A stretch of DNA of 64,000 nt from contig NC_090438.1 of assembly GCF_031143425.1 (NCBI RefSeq), positions 754,753,823 to 754,817,822 on the forward strand, read 5' to 3'. Positions within the stretch are counted from its first letter, which is position 1, and the number at the start of each line of letters is the position of its first letter. Shown here piece by piece: positions 44,921 to 54,191 of this stretch. The notes under the pieces were generated by a model. The model made no database searches, was not told the origin of the DNA, and worked only from the letters and a program-made list of their open reading frames with translations. Source of the stretch: Pleurodeles waltl (Eukaryota; Chordata; Amphibia; Caudata; Salamandridae). The translations under genes and the position numbers were made by a program.

Positions 44921-47900
44921 ATTTCTAGATGGTTGCTCTTCATCATTCTGCAACTGTGGGGGATTGCCCCTGCTGTTTCTAGGGGAGTTAACAGACAGGC
45001 AGAACCTCATATTACTCAGGTTTATTCGTTCAGGGAGTTGTTGTTTGGAACTAATTGCTCCCTGTAGTATCGAACCAGAATTGCCTTCTGCCTCTTGCCT
45101 GCCCGACACATTTTGCTTTGGAGCTTTTTCAAGAAATATTGTTGGATATGGTTCCTTTTGTGGAATAGCAGTAGATATTCCCCATGTCTTCATCATGTTA
45201 GAACATTTTAGAATCTGTTCTACTATCCAAGGTGAAGCCCAGACTGTTTCTGTTGATTCCCCGTTCTCCGATTCTTTCCTTTGCATAAATCTTACTGAGA
45301 GGAGGTCTTTAGTTGTTACGTTCTGCAGAGCTGGCAAAGAATTGACCAAATGTAGGATGTTAGTCCTATTTAGAATGTCGTGACTTCCTCTTGAGGAGTA
45401 CTCGGGAATAAATGTAATTGTGGCGTCAGGCTCTTTAATTATTTCAGTGCGAATCTTGGTTTGCCCGACGCCTCCCTGTGACCATCTTCCTTGAGGTTGA
45501 TTATCTTCCTTTGCTTTATTGTAAATAGTAGCTGCCCAACTAGTCAATGTTCGTTCTACCTGGCCTTTTTCCCTCCCGAGTTGCAACTCTTTGTTCCTAA
45601 GTTCATCGTAAGGTTGCCTTTGTGGAGGCCAATTATCCTTTTTTCCTTTAGTTTCCAAGTCAAGCACTGGACGCGGTGGAGCAGGTGGATCAGTAACCCA
45701 CCCTGGCTGGCTACTAAAGTTGTGGTTTCCAGAGCTAGCCTGAGAGCAGTATTTTACTTTTGACCGAGGTGCGGGAACCGGGGCTATTGTATTATCCACG
45801 CACATGGTTTTTCTTGTACTTTGTTCGCTTCTTGTGCATTCTGGGCTCTCTGCCCTTCCGTTTTCACTTTTGCTATTTTCTTGTTCTACCCCCTCGATGA
45901 TAAAGTTCAGAGACTGCTGACGTTTTCCATTATGGACTCCTACTGTATTTGGATAATGCGCCTGAATTGAGTGATCTCTTTTTATGGCTGGGAGGTGCTT
46001 ATCAATGCCGGTACTTGATTTTGTTGTCTCTGGGCTCCATTTATGTTGTCCATTGACTAAGGGATCGTTTGCCTCATTGATCCCGTGATTTGAACCTGAG
46101 TCTTTTTCTGGTCTATTTCCTTTGTCTAAGTCGTACCCAGATGCTTGGTAGCCCCTAGGGCCAATGGGGATTCGGTTTATATGAGAATGGTGGGTGCAGC
46201 TTTTATCGCACAATAATCCAGGATTTTTATTTATAAAACTAATATCTTTGTCAGTTGGTTTCTCGAGACTCTCGGGCTTGATGCACTGATCTTTAGGCTG
46301 CTGTTGAGTAAACTCATCGCCTGTGTTCCTGATCTGCCCTGTTGGGCTTGCCTGTTTCGGCATATTTAAAGCCTTTTTTGCTGATACTTTGTTGTTTCCT
46401 CTAGCTTTTTTCCATGTGTATTTCCGTCTACCTGTTTGTTGATGCCCTTTACTCAGAGTCCTTTTTTCTACTGTATTTGAGATTTCGATTGCAGATACAG
46501 GACTTTTGTTGATTCTCTCCGTCTTGTCTATGTGGGTTTTTGCGTCTGGGCACTCGTCTCGTCCCGTGCCAAAGGGCCCTTCTTTGTCTTCACTATCTAT
46601 TGGTCTTTCAGTTACTCTAGATTCTGTTTTTGCTGACTCGTGATTACACGCCTGTGTGTTATTGAGACTAGATTTGCAATCTTCGATTATGTCTTTGATT
46701 ACTTTCGGAACTTCCAGTAATTTTTCCAGCAGTGGGCCACAAACTTGCCTGTCCATCATGTCCATTTTTTCAGCCACTGCCTGGTGCAACAGATGTTCCC
46801 TTATTACACCCTCTACTAAGGCCATCCTATGATCTATGGTCTGTAATGAGTTAGTAAATTGTTTAGTTAGCTCAAGTTGATCATCAAATTTTTGAGACTG
46901 GACCATGATCGTTGTTGCAATTGAGTCCAATGTTGTGCATATAACTTTCATGATGCTTAAAATTGGTTGATCTAATGAGGTATCGTCTCTATTTCCCCAG
47001 GTTTGCTCACTTTGCTCATTATTTGTCTGGCCTTCTGAGTTCTTATCGTCCTCTCCTCTATGACCTAGCATTATGCTGCCTTCCAAGAGGTTTAAATCTT
47101 CCAATGTTATACTGTTTAATTGGGGCTCTATACTACCAATTACGAAGTTGTCAGGCGAGGAGAGCTCCAGACTAAAAGAACTATGATCAAATCTGCTCAA
47201 CGTTAGGTTCGTTTTTACAGTTTGGCTCCCATGGTGAAGCTGTGGTGTTGAGAGCTTATGTGAATATTTCTGCAATGATTGTTCTGTTTCAGGCCCCTTT
47301 GCATTTTGAAGGACTGTAGGTTCTAGTTTTAGATGAAGTAAAGGGAATATCAGTGGAGAGCTCCCAGAATGTAGTGGTCCCATTTGGGCTTCCGGATGAG
47401 GTGATTCATTACTTTTTCTTTTTCTTTGTCTTTGTTCTTCCGAGAAACTGCCCCTTTCTGGGGAACTAATTGACCCCACTTTGCTACCCACAAAAGAGTT
47501 GTTCGTTCCACAGGGTAGTCGTGATGATCGGGCAGATCGCTGCTGGGATGAACAGGAATCCTGATGCCCAGTCTCTAAGAGCTCCAGCTCGCCCTCCACA
47601 TTATTGTCACCTTTTTCCCCTGATGGCTGTGATGGGAGGTCGCAAGCTTTAAAGGTTTGCTTCTGCAGCCAATCAGAATTTAGATTTATATGGTTGTAAT
47701 AGTTGGTAATAGTATGTATCTTTGATTTAATTTCCCTTGCTCCCCTGGCCCCACCTGAGCCCAGGTGCGCCGGTATATACTGCTGTTTCCTATGCAGAGG
47801 ACTAACAAGGCCCCCCACCGTTTCACCTGCATTCAGTGATACATGCCCCATATCATCAGAGTCGGTATGGACTAGACGCATAGACAGCATAGACCCTGGT

Positions 47901-48160
47901 GCCGTTTCGGGTGTCCCTCCTGGTTTGCTTTCATCATTGGGAATCCCATTATGGGCGTCCTCTGCTGCTGCGGCCTCTGCTGTGACCACTCCTTGGGTTA
48001 TAAATTCCCCCTGGGATAATTTAGTGGCTCTAGGGCCCAGGTCTTGCCCCAGATCTTGTAAGCTGTTGGGTTCCTGCTCTGGTCTTTGGGATTTTACTGG
48101 ATAACTGAGTGCCTCGTTGGCCTCTCTGGCTTTCTTTGTTTTCCCTCTTGTTCCAACCAT
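44915..48160 (-). CDS. LINE ORF1 protein, 1081 aa, no recognised domain
   Basis: ATG at 48160-48158 (MVGTRGKTKKA..., strongly basic start). The frame is open a further 46 codons upstream without an ATG. Long for a LINE ORF1. Residues ~1-400 are low in predicted structure, rich in Ser/Glu/Gly. Residues ~400-495 (ICTTLDSIATTIMVQSQ... to ...VIKDIIEDC) have heptad-like spacing and probably form a coiled coil for oligomerisation. A hydrophilic linker rich in Asn/Lys/Pro follows. A compact C-terminal block at ~917-1010 (ATITFIPEYSSRG, NILHLVNSLPALQ, VWASPWIVEQILKCSNMMK) may be a folded RNA-binding module. No CCHC knuckle. By position it should bind LINE RNA and form the ribonucleoprotein; that is inference. 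Confidence 0.88.
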   Translation of the reverse strand: MVGTRGKTKKAREANEALSYPVKSQRPEQEPNSLQDLGQDLGPRATKLSQGEFITQGVVTAEAAAAEDAHNGIPNDESKPGGTPETAPGSMLSMRLVHTDSDDMGHVSLNAGETVGGLVSPLHRKQQYIPAHLGSGGARGAREIKSKIHTITNYYNHINLNSDWLQKQTFKACDLPSQPSGEKGDNNVEGELELLETGHQDSCSSQQRSARSSRLPCGTNNSFVGSKVGSISSPERGSFSEEQRQRKRKSNESPHPEAQMGPLHSGSSPLIFPLLHLKLEPTVLQNAKGPETEQSLQKYSHKLSTPQLHHGSQTVKTNLTLSRFDHSSFSLELSSPDNFVIGSIEPQLNSITLEDLNLLEGSIMLGHRGEDDKNSEGQTNNEQSEQTWGNRDDTSLDQPILSIMKVICTTLDSIATTIMVQSQKFDDQLELTKQFTNSLQTIDHRMALVEGVIREHLLHQAVAEKMDMMDRQVCGPLLEKLLEVPKVIKDIIEDCKSSLNNTQACNHESAKTESRVTERPIDSEDKEGPFGTGRDECPDAKTHIDKTERINKSPVSAIEISNTVEKRTLSKGHQQTGRRKYTWKKARGNNKVSAKKALNMPKQASPTGQIRNTGDEFTQQQPKDQCIKPESLEKPTDKDISFINKNPGLLCDKSCTHHSHINRIPIGPRGYQASGYDLDKGNRPEKDSGSNHGINEANDPLVNGQHKWSPETTKSSTGIDKHLPAIKRDHSIQAHYPNTVGVHNGKRQQSLNFIIEGVEQENSKSENGRAESPECTRSEQSTRKTMCVDNTIAPVPAPRSKVKYCSQASSGNHNFSSQPGWVTDPPAPPRPVLDLETKGKKDNWPPQRQPYDELRNKELQLGREKGQVERTLTSWAATIYNKAKEDNQPQGRWSQGGVGQTKIRTEIIKEPDATITFIPEYSSRGSHDILNRTNILHLVNSLPALQNVTTKDLLSVRFMQRKESENGESTETVWASPWIVEQILKCSNMMKTWGISTAIPQKEPYPTIFLEKAPKQNVSGRQEAEGNSGSILQGAISSKQQLPERINLSNMRFCLSVNSPRNSRGNPPQLQNDEEQPSRNL

Positions 48161-49381
48161 TTTTGAAGTCTTACTGTTTGAATGGATCAGCAACTTCAAC
48201 AATTTCCGGGATCTGTAGGACGTTTCTCTAGAATGTAGAGCTTGACTTTGCTTGCTTTGCTGTGTGGTGACGCACAGTATGCACAGTATGCCGTACAAAA
48301 AGCGTGATGTTCGAATGATATCTATCCCTCTAGCGCAGTTTAATATGTCAATTAATGGCCTCCTCTGGTTCTCTGGTTCTCTCTATCTGGCCCCTTCTGA
48401 TCCTCTCTGTCTCTGTTGTAAAGGCGTCTACTTACGCCTACTTGCGCTACTTATGCGTTGCTTATGCACTGCATTACTTTATGCGCTACTTTATGTGGCC
48501 CACTCTCGATCCACTCACGGCCACGACACTGGCCACAGGAGCCACTTAGGTCACTTAGGTCGCTTAAGTCACTTAGGTCAGGTAATTTTCCTTAGGTCAG
48601 GTCAGGTCAGAGAAACTAAATATGGCTAGGTGCCGCTGTGGTGGCTACGGTGGCTGAAAACAACGGATACCCTCCTTGGCTCACTTCCTTGGCTCACCTC
48701 CTTGGCTCACCTAGTCCATATGGTAGCGGGGTAGGGCGGCAACCCCAAACTCTCCTCTGGTGCCCCTCTGGTGCCCCTCTGGTACTCCTCTGGTGCTCCT
48801 CTGGTGCTCTGGTGCTCTGGTGCTCTGGGACTCAGGGACTCTGGGACTCCGGTACTCCTCTGGTGCTCTTTCTGGCTTCTGGCTTCTGGCTTTTCCTTGT
48901 GCCCAGACCACGCCGTAGTCCGCACCGTTACAGCGAACCGGCGCAACTGAGGGCCCCCAGAGGCGCTGGTGAAGAAGCAGGCAGCAGTCCTGGTCACGCC
49001 TGCCTGCTCACGGAAGCTCACGGAAACTGCTCTCCCCGAGCCAGCAGCTACAGCCCCCGGACCATGCACCTCGGAGCGGAGCAGCAGCCCCCGACTGCGC
49101 CCGCCACAGAAGCAGCTCACCCGGCTTTTTCCGGCTTCCCGAGCTGTTTTCCGCGGCTGTTTTCCCCCTGCTAGCAGCGGCAGACACCGGCTAGCGGCGG
49201 CGGCAGCAAACCGTGTGCCGGACGCGCACCTCGCACTCGTGGTGAGCAGCCGCGACGCGAGCCACCCGGCACCAGCGTCGACCAGCGTCGTGTGTCGAAC
49301 TCCTCTCTCCTCCTCTCTCGTCTCGTCTCGTCTCGTCTCTGCTGTTCACCCGATACGAACTCTCATGTGAATATCAGAATT
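48161..49381 (-). promoter_or_regulatory. LINE 5' UTR / promoter region built of short tandem repeats
   Basis: GC- and CpG-rich toward its start (48900-49381). In plus-strand coordinates: (TCTCG)n at about 49318-49340, CTCTGGTGC(C/T) repeats at 48760-48880, CTTGGCTCAC repeats at 48675-48712, CACTTAGGT/AGGTCA repeats at 48541-48612, and a CTACTTATGCG-type array at 48425-48495. As in other LINEs an internal promoter is expected here. No TATA box seen. Confidence 0.6.
48541..48612 (+). repeat. AGGTCA half-site cluster in LINE 5' UTR
   Basis: CACTTAGGT-type units followed by AGGTCAGGTAATTTTCCTTAGGTCAGGTCAGGTCAG. At least six AGGTC(A/G) hexamers, the core half-site of many nuclear receptors, with 5- and 10-bp spacing. 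Binding is not shown. Confidence 0.7.
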
Positions 49382-49392
49382 TTGGCAGGAAC
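49382..49392. repeat. LINE target-site duplication, 5' side
   Basis: TTGGCAGGAAC, identical to 40891-40901. Confidence 0.92.
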
Positions 49393-50400
49393 AGCTGGCA
49401 ATTTCATTGCTTTGCCCATTCAGATCTCTTGGGGACAGAGTCCAGTCTTTCTGTCAGGTGTACTTCTCATGTCCATTAGAACCAATGGTAAAGCATCAGG
49501 CCACTTCAGATTTGTGGATGCACACATTTTTGCCAATCAAGCTTTCAAAATTCCATTAATTTGTTCTACTAGTTCAGAAGCTTCAGGATGGTAGCTACAA
49601 TGCAGCTTCTGCTCAATGTTTTTAGGCTGAACCTAGTAATTTAATCACCTCGTTATTGAAGATTCTAAAGAAGCTGGAAATCCAAAACGTGGAATCGACT
49701 CAAAGTAACAGTTTTGCTACTGTAAGGCTATCATTTCTATGTGTGGGGTAGGCTTCAATCCAGTGACTAAATATACAAGCAATTATCAACACATACCTCA
49801 AACCACACACATGCATCTCAGTGAAATCCATCTGCATTCTGTTAAATGGACCACCTGCTCTTCCAGTGTGACTCAAATTGACATCAGTTATTTTTCCCAT
49901 GTTCATTTGTTGACATGTAATGCATCTGTGACAGATTGCTTCAGCAAACCTGTCTAAATTTTGGATTGAACCAGGATTGCTTAAATGTTCGAATCATAAA
50001 ATATCTGCCAATATGTGTTTGACCATGATGCTATCTTGCCATTTGCGTCAGAAGACAGTTTGGCAAAACCACTTGCACTTCATTTGAAACCCATATTTCA
50101 TCAATTTATCTTTGAATGCAACTCAATTTTATCCAACTTTTCTTTTCATCTTCTGGGACCTCATCTTGGAGTCTCTTTATCTCCTCCCAAGTGCCAATTA
50201 CTGTCAACATGTAACTTTGACTTGTCTCATCAGTTTTCATGCACCAACATTTTTCCATTCTTCAATAAATGTCACACAGTTCAGTGCAGTGAAACGAGAA
50301 ACCTGATCCACATAGGAATTTCCCATGGAGATGAAATCACTCGATCTCTAGTGTGCACTACACTTGACTACCACAATTTTTTCAGGCAATTGTAGGGCTT
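49393..50400 (-). pseudogene. ERV integrase, N-terminal and catalytic part
   Basis: Minus strand: the zinc-binding N-terminal domain ends with CHRCITCQQMN near 49910-49940. The catalytic core begins RMQMDFTEM (first Asp, about 49830), then YVLIIACIFSHWIEAYP (49790-49740). The third catalytic region lies downstream in broken frames (EVIKLLG near 49630; VEQINGIL and DRKTGLCP segments near 49560-49430). It is cut by the LINE at 49382 and resumes at 40901. Stops and frameshifts are present. Confidence 0.83.
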
Positions 50401-50939
50401 GTAACAAATCATGAATTCTATCACCGTATCTAACTGTTGAGCCGGAGAAGGTCATGAAACCTGTCTGGGACCACAACTGCCAAAGTTGTGTACTACACCA
50501 AATCCATACTGACCTTCTGTAAAAATCATAATTTTAAGCTGTGCAGAAATATAGAATGCTCTAATAAGAGCCATCAATTCAGCCACTTGTGCAGAAAATA
50601 CTCCTTGAAGCCATGAAGCTTCAAGTATGCCAGAGACAGTGCACACAGCACAACCAGATCTCAAAGTTACCGCATTGTCTGTTAAACAGGAACTATCATC
50701 AAAAAATACTTGATAATTTTTCTCTAACGCAGTATCCTGAATACCAGGTCTGGGTTTGGTGCGCAGTTCAGTAACCTCTAGGCAGTCATGTTCAACTTCA
50801 TTTACACTTTCATTTCCAACATTCTCTACTGGGAGAAAGGTTGCTGGATTAAGCACAGTGCAACGCTTAAGGGACACATTCGGTGAACCTAAAATTAGTA
50901 GTTGATATCTTGTCAGTCTAGCATTTGTTAAATACTGAG
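50401..50939 (-). pseudogene. ERV RNase H domain
   Basis: The minus-strand frame 50877-50452 contains YQVFFDDSSC (catalytic Asp region), GCAVCTVS, SAQVAELMALIRAF (catalytic Glu) and IFTEGQYGFGVVHNFG. In the last piece the usual TDSQ Asp is replaced: it reads TEGQ. Upstream toward 50939 the RT-RNase H linker runs into the MITE. Removes RNA from the RNA:DNA hybrid in a working virus. Confidence 0.86.
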
Positions 50940-51653
50940 GCCCATATTTATACTTTTTGATGCAAACCAGCGCCGGCGCTGGTTTGCGTCAAAAAATTTA
51001 CCGCCGCCTAACGCCATTCCTAGGCGGGCGCCTTATTTAAGGATTGATGTTAGCCGGCACTGTGGGCTGGTCAGAGTAAAAAAAAAAGACTCAAACCAGG
51101 CAGCGCCGGCGTGGGGAAAATGGGGGTTGTGCGTCAAAAAATGGTGCAAGTCAGGTTTGAGTAAAACATCATGGCTCAAACCGGACTTGCGCCATTTTTT
51201 GACACACAACCCCCATGGAAATGACTCCTGTCTTAGCAAAGACAGGAGTCATGCCCCCTTGTCCAATGGCCATGCCCAGGGAACTTCTCTACCCTGGGCA
51301 TGGCCATTGGGCACAGTGAGCCCACAGGTCCCTTAATGCCTGCCCTCACCCAGGCGTTAAAAAACGGGGCACATCAGGCTGTGCACTGTTTTTTAAGGCC
51401 CCCCCACGTGCGTCAAAATGATGCAGGAGTATAAATAAGGCGCACAGGCCTTAAAGTAATTTTTGGGACGGGAACGCCTACCTTGCATGTCATTAACGCA
51501 AGGCGGTTTCCCGCATCCAAAAAATAATGCACACAGAGGATTTTTGACGTCCGCGGGGTTGGGCGTCATAGTTTAAATATGGGCAAGGTTTGCGCCGAAT
51601 GTGCATCAACATTTTTGAGGCACATTCGGCACAAACAGAGTATAAATATGCCC
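50940..51653. mobile_element. Palindromic MITE with GGCCCATATTTATAC ends
   Basis: 714 bp inside ERV pol. Ends GCCCATATTTATAC and GTATAAATATGCCC. CTGAG is present on both sides (50935-50939, 51654-51658), so the target duplication is 3-5 bp depending on where the terminus is drawn; retroviral coding continues across one copy of it. It contains four inverted repeats: a perfect 26-bp palindrome at 50962-50987, 42-bp arms with 3 mismatches at 51120-51161/51175-51216, 14-bp arms at 51221-51234/51239-51252 and 19-bp arms at 51263-51281/51292-51310. No transposase. The superfamily is unproven; Harbinger-like if the TSD is 3 bp. Confidence 0.85.
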
Positions 51654-51658
51654 CTGAG

Positions 51659-52241
51659 TTTTGGTCCTGGTAAGCAAGACCTCAACCGAGTGAGGGACCA
51701 GAACAGTTAAAGGATGTCCCATCACAAATCTCTCACACTGAGTGAGACTCAAACCAACCTCAGCCACATTTTTTTAAGCAGCCGGGCAAAGCTGCTGCCA
51801 CTAGATCCAATGTAGCTGAAAAATATGCTACAGGGCGAATTATGGAACCATGTGCCTTTGTCAGGACAAAAAGTGCACAGCAATCATGTTCATGACAAAA
51901 CAGTAAAAATGGCTTTGTGTAATCAGGCATTCCCACAGCTGGTGCCCTGCACAGACTATGTCTCAGCTCAGCTCAGCTTCATTGAAGGGCACAGGATCAG
52001 CAATGTCTTTGTAGGTCAAGCTCTGTAATGACTTGGAAATAACAGAAACATTGGGAATCCATTGGCGACAGTCACTCACCATTCCCAAAAACATCCTGAC
52101 ATCTCTTTGAGTAACAGGAGGGTTCATTTGCAAAATAGCTGTATCCCTTTCTCTGGACACCTTCCTTGCACGTTTCTCTATCTGATGTCCCAAGTATTTC
52201 ACCTCTTTTTTACAATACTGTAATTTTGCTGGGGGCACTTA
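51659..52241 (-). pseudogene. ERV RT, thumb/connection part
   Basis: Minus-strand frame 52238-51963: PAKLQYCKKEVKYLGHQI, then QRDVRMFLGMVSDCRQWIPN and AELS, the RT thumb/connection region. Further decayed sequence leads to the MITE at 51653, with VLVPHSVEVLLTRTKTQ-type coding adjacent to the junction. Its N-terminal partner is at 60849-61660, on the other side of the Harbinger element. Confidence 0.9.
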
Positions 52242-52320
52242 GGCCCTCATTACAACCCTGGCGGTCAGTGTTAAAGTGGCGGTAATACCGCCAACAGTCC
52301 AGCGGTAAAACAAATGGGAT
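52242..52320 (+). repeat. Harbinger left terminal region
   Basis: A 24-bp inverted repeat followed by subterminal GGCGGTAATACCGCC-type palindromes, probable binding sites for the Myb/transposase proteins by analogy with other Harbinger elements. Confidence 0.85.
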
Positions 52321-52569
52321 CACGACCACGGCGGAAACCGGCAACACATACAGCCACTTTAACACTCTGACCGCCATGACGGTAGCAACAAACACCGCGG
52401 CGGTAACCGCCAACAGCCAGGCGGAAGTCAATGTACCGCCCACCCCATCACAACCCGCCCATCTGCCAGCTTTTCCGGGGCGGTCGCAACGCCATCAAAA
52501 GCACGGTAGAAACAGTACCCAGAAGGGGAAAAACTCACCTCTCGACACTCAACGAAGAACCAGGACGCC

Positions 52570-52652
52570 ATGGAGCCCGAGCTGCAGGTCCTCCAAATGC
52601 TTGTCTACCTCCTCATCTACCAGGAGTATGAACGGCGGCGGCAATGACCACA
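52570..52652 (+). pseudogene. Harbinger transposase first exon, copy 2
   Basis: ATG at 52570 opens MEPELQVLQMLVYLLIYQEY then ERRRQ, followed by TGA (52645) and a GTGAGTA donor (52653). The corresponding exon in copy 1 is open through the donor, and the TGA is explained by a CGA-to-TGA (CpG) change. Joining to the catalytic part would need an intron of about 4.4 kb that contains the opposite-strand accessory gene; inferred from orientation and position. Confidence 0.5.
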
Positions 52653-53149
52653 GTGAGTACTGCACCTAGTACACAGGGGAGGGGGGAGGGGGGAGGAAAA
52701 AGAGAGTGACACACACACGCAACACCCCCACCCCCACCCACAACACCATACACACAAACACATGCATCAACATTACATTTACAACCCGTAACCACCTGGA
52801 AGAAAGCAAGGACAAAAGGAATAGAGTCAAATCAGTGATATTTTAGAAATAGTCAGATATACATAATAATTTCAAATACAGTATTTACAAAAATATACAA
52901 TATGTACATAAGGCGGTACATTGTCCACTCAAAATGTCCATGGGCCACTGGGCCAAAACTCATAGGCCAAGCCCATACTTGACTCCTGCCTCAATACAGA
53001 GAGAACAGTGCAAGGGCATCAGGTCGAAAACACACAGGCACCTCAGGGGGAAAGGGGGGCACCTCAGCCGGAAGATGGAATAACGCCAATGCTCCTGGAG
53101 GGGGCTCCATGCCCACAGCGATGTCCTGGGGAGTGCAAGGCCACAGTCC

Positions 53150-53440
53150 CTCAAGTGGGTGATTTGCCCACTGCTTGGTCCTGGGGAGTGCAAGGCCACA
53201 GTCTCTCAAGTGGGTGGTTTGCCCACTGCTTGGTCCTGGGAGTGCAAGGCCACAGTCCCTCTAGTGGGTGGTTTGCCCACTGCTTGGTCCTGGGGAGTGC
53301 AATGCCACAGTCTCTCAAGTGGGTGGTTTGGCCACTGCTTGGTCCTGGGGCAGGCAAGGCCACCGTCTCTCTAGTGGGTGGTTTGCCCACTGCTTGGTCC
53401 TGGGGAGTGCAAAGCCACAGTCTCTCAAGTGGATGCCTAT
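53150..53440 (+). repeat. ~61-bp tandem array in accessory-gene 3' region
   Basis: About five units of CAAGTGGGTGGTTTGCCCACTGCTTGGTCCTGGGGAGTGCAAGGCCACAGTCTCT; each unit contains the palindrome GTGGGTGGTTTGCCCAC. Copy 1 has essentially one unit (around 1900-1945), so the array expanded in this copy. Frames through it are not genes. Confidence 0.88.
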
Positions 53441-53850
53441 CTCCACTAGTTCTGGAGGGGGCTTTGTGCCCAGTGTGATTAATCCTGCCAAGGATAGGGT
53501 AAGTGGATGCCTTCTTCCACTGGTTCTGGAGGGAGCTTAGTGCCCAGTGTGCTTCATCCTGTCAAGGATAGGGTGAGTGGATGCCTTCTTCCACTGGTTC
53601 TGGCGGGGGCTTTGTGCCCAGTGTGCTTCATCCTGCAAAGGATAGGGTGAGTGGGTGCCTTCTTCCACTGGTTCTGGAGGGGGGCTTTGTGCCCAGTGTG
53701 CTTCATCCTGCCAAGAATAGGGTGAGTGGATGCCTTCTTCCACTGGTTCTGGAGGGGGCTTAGTGCCCAGTGTGCTTCATCCTGCCAAGGATAGGGTGAG
53801 TGGATGCCTTCTTCCACTGGTTCTGGAGGGAACTGTGTGCCCAGTAATGC
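53440..53850 (+). repeat. ~73-bp tandem array in accessory-gene 3' region
   Basis: Five to six units of CCTTCTTCCACTGGTTCTGG..GTGCCCAGTGTGCTTCATCC..AGGATAGGGTGAGTGGATG. Copy 1 carries about two units at 1736-1890. Confidence 0.88.
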
Positions 53851-54191
53851 AACACTTGGGGTGTGGCAGTTCACAGTCCCTCACCTGGGTGCCTGAGGCA
53901 CGAGATTTTCAGGGACCAGGTTGCACGATAGTCCATGAAGGCAGGGCTAGACTCCATCCGGCTACGGCTGCAAATTGGTGGTAGTGCAGGTGCTGGTGGG
54001 GTGCTGCCAGTGGTGGAGGGAGGCTCCAGCCCTTCTCCTGCAGCTTCGAACGGCTGCCCACTGGGGCTGCTGCTGCTGGTAGTGGTGCTACTGTCAGCGG
54101 TGCAGGTGGCGATGCTTGCAGCAGTCTTGCGGCGGTGCCTGCAGCAGTGCTAGCAGCGGCACAGGTGGCGGTGCTGGCCGTGGTTCAGGTC

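Larger units (their letters stand above)
40902..49381 (-). mobile_element. Full-length non-LTR retrotransposon (LINE), two intact ORFs
   Basis: 8480 bp on the minus strand, flanked by an 11-bp target duplication TTGGCAGGAAC (40891-40901 and 49382-49392) inserted in ERV integrase. Order: about 1.2 kb GC-rich 5' UTR with tandem repeats, ORF1 (about 1081 codons), ORF2 (1202 codons: endonuclease, RT, C-terminal zinc motif), about 400 bp 3' UTR, and a short AT-rich tail (ATTAAATAAATGGTAAATG) rather than poly(A). The apurinic-type endonuclease plus C-terminal C-x2-C..H..C motif place it in the broad I/Jockey/CR1/Vingi-like assemblage; I cannot fix the clade by eye. Intact ORFs and the exact TSD point to a recent insertion. 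Confidence 0.95.
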
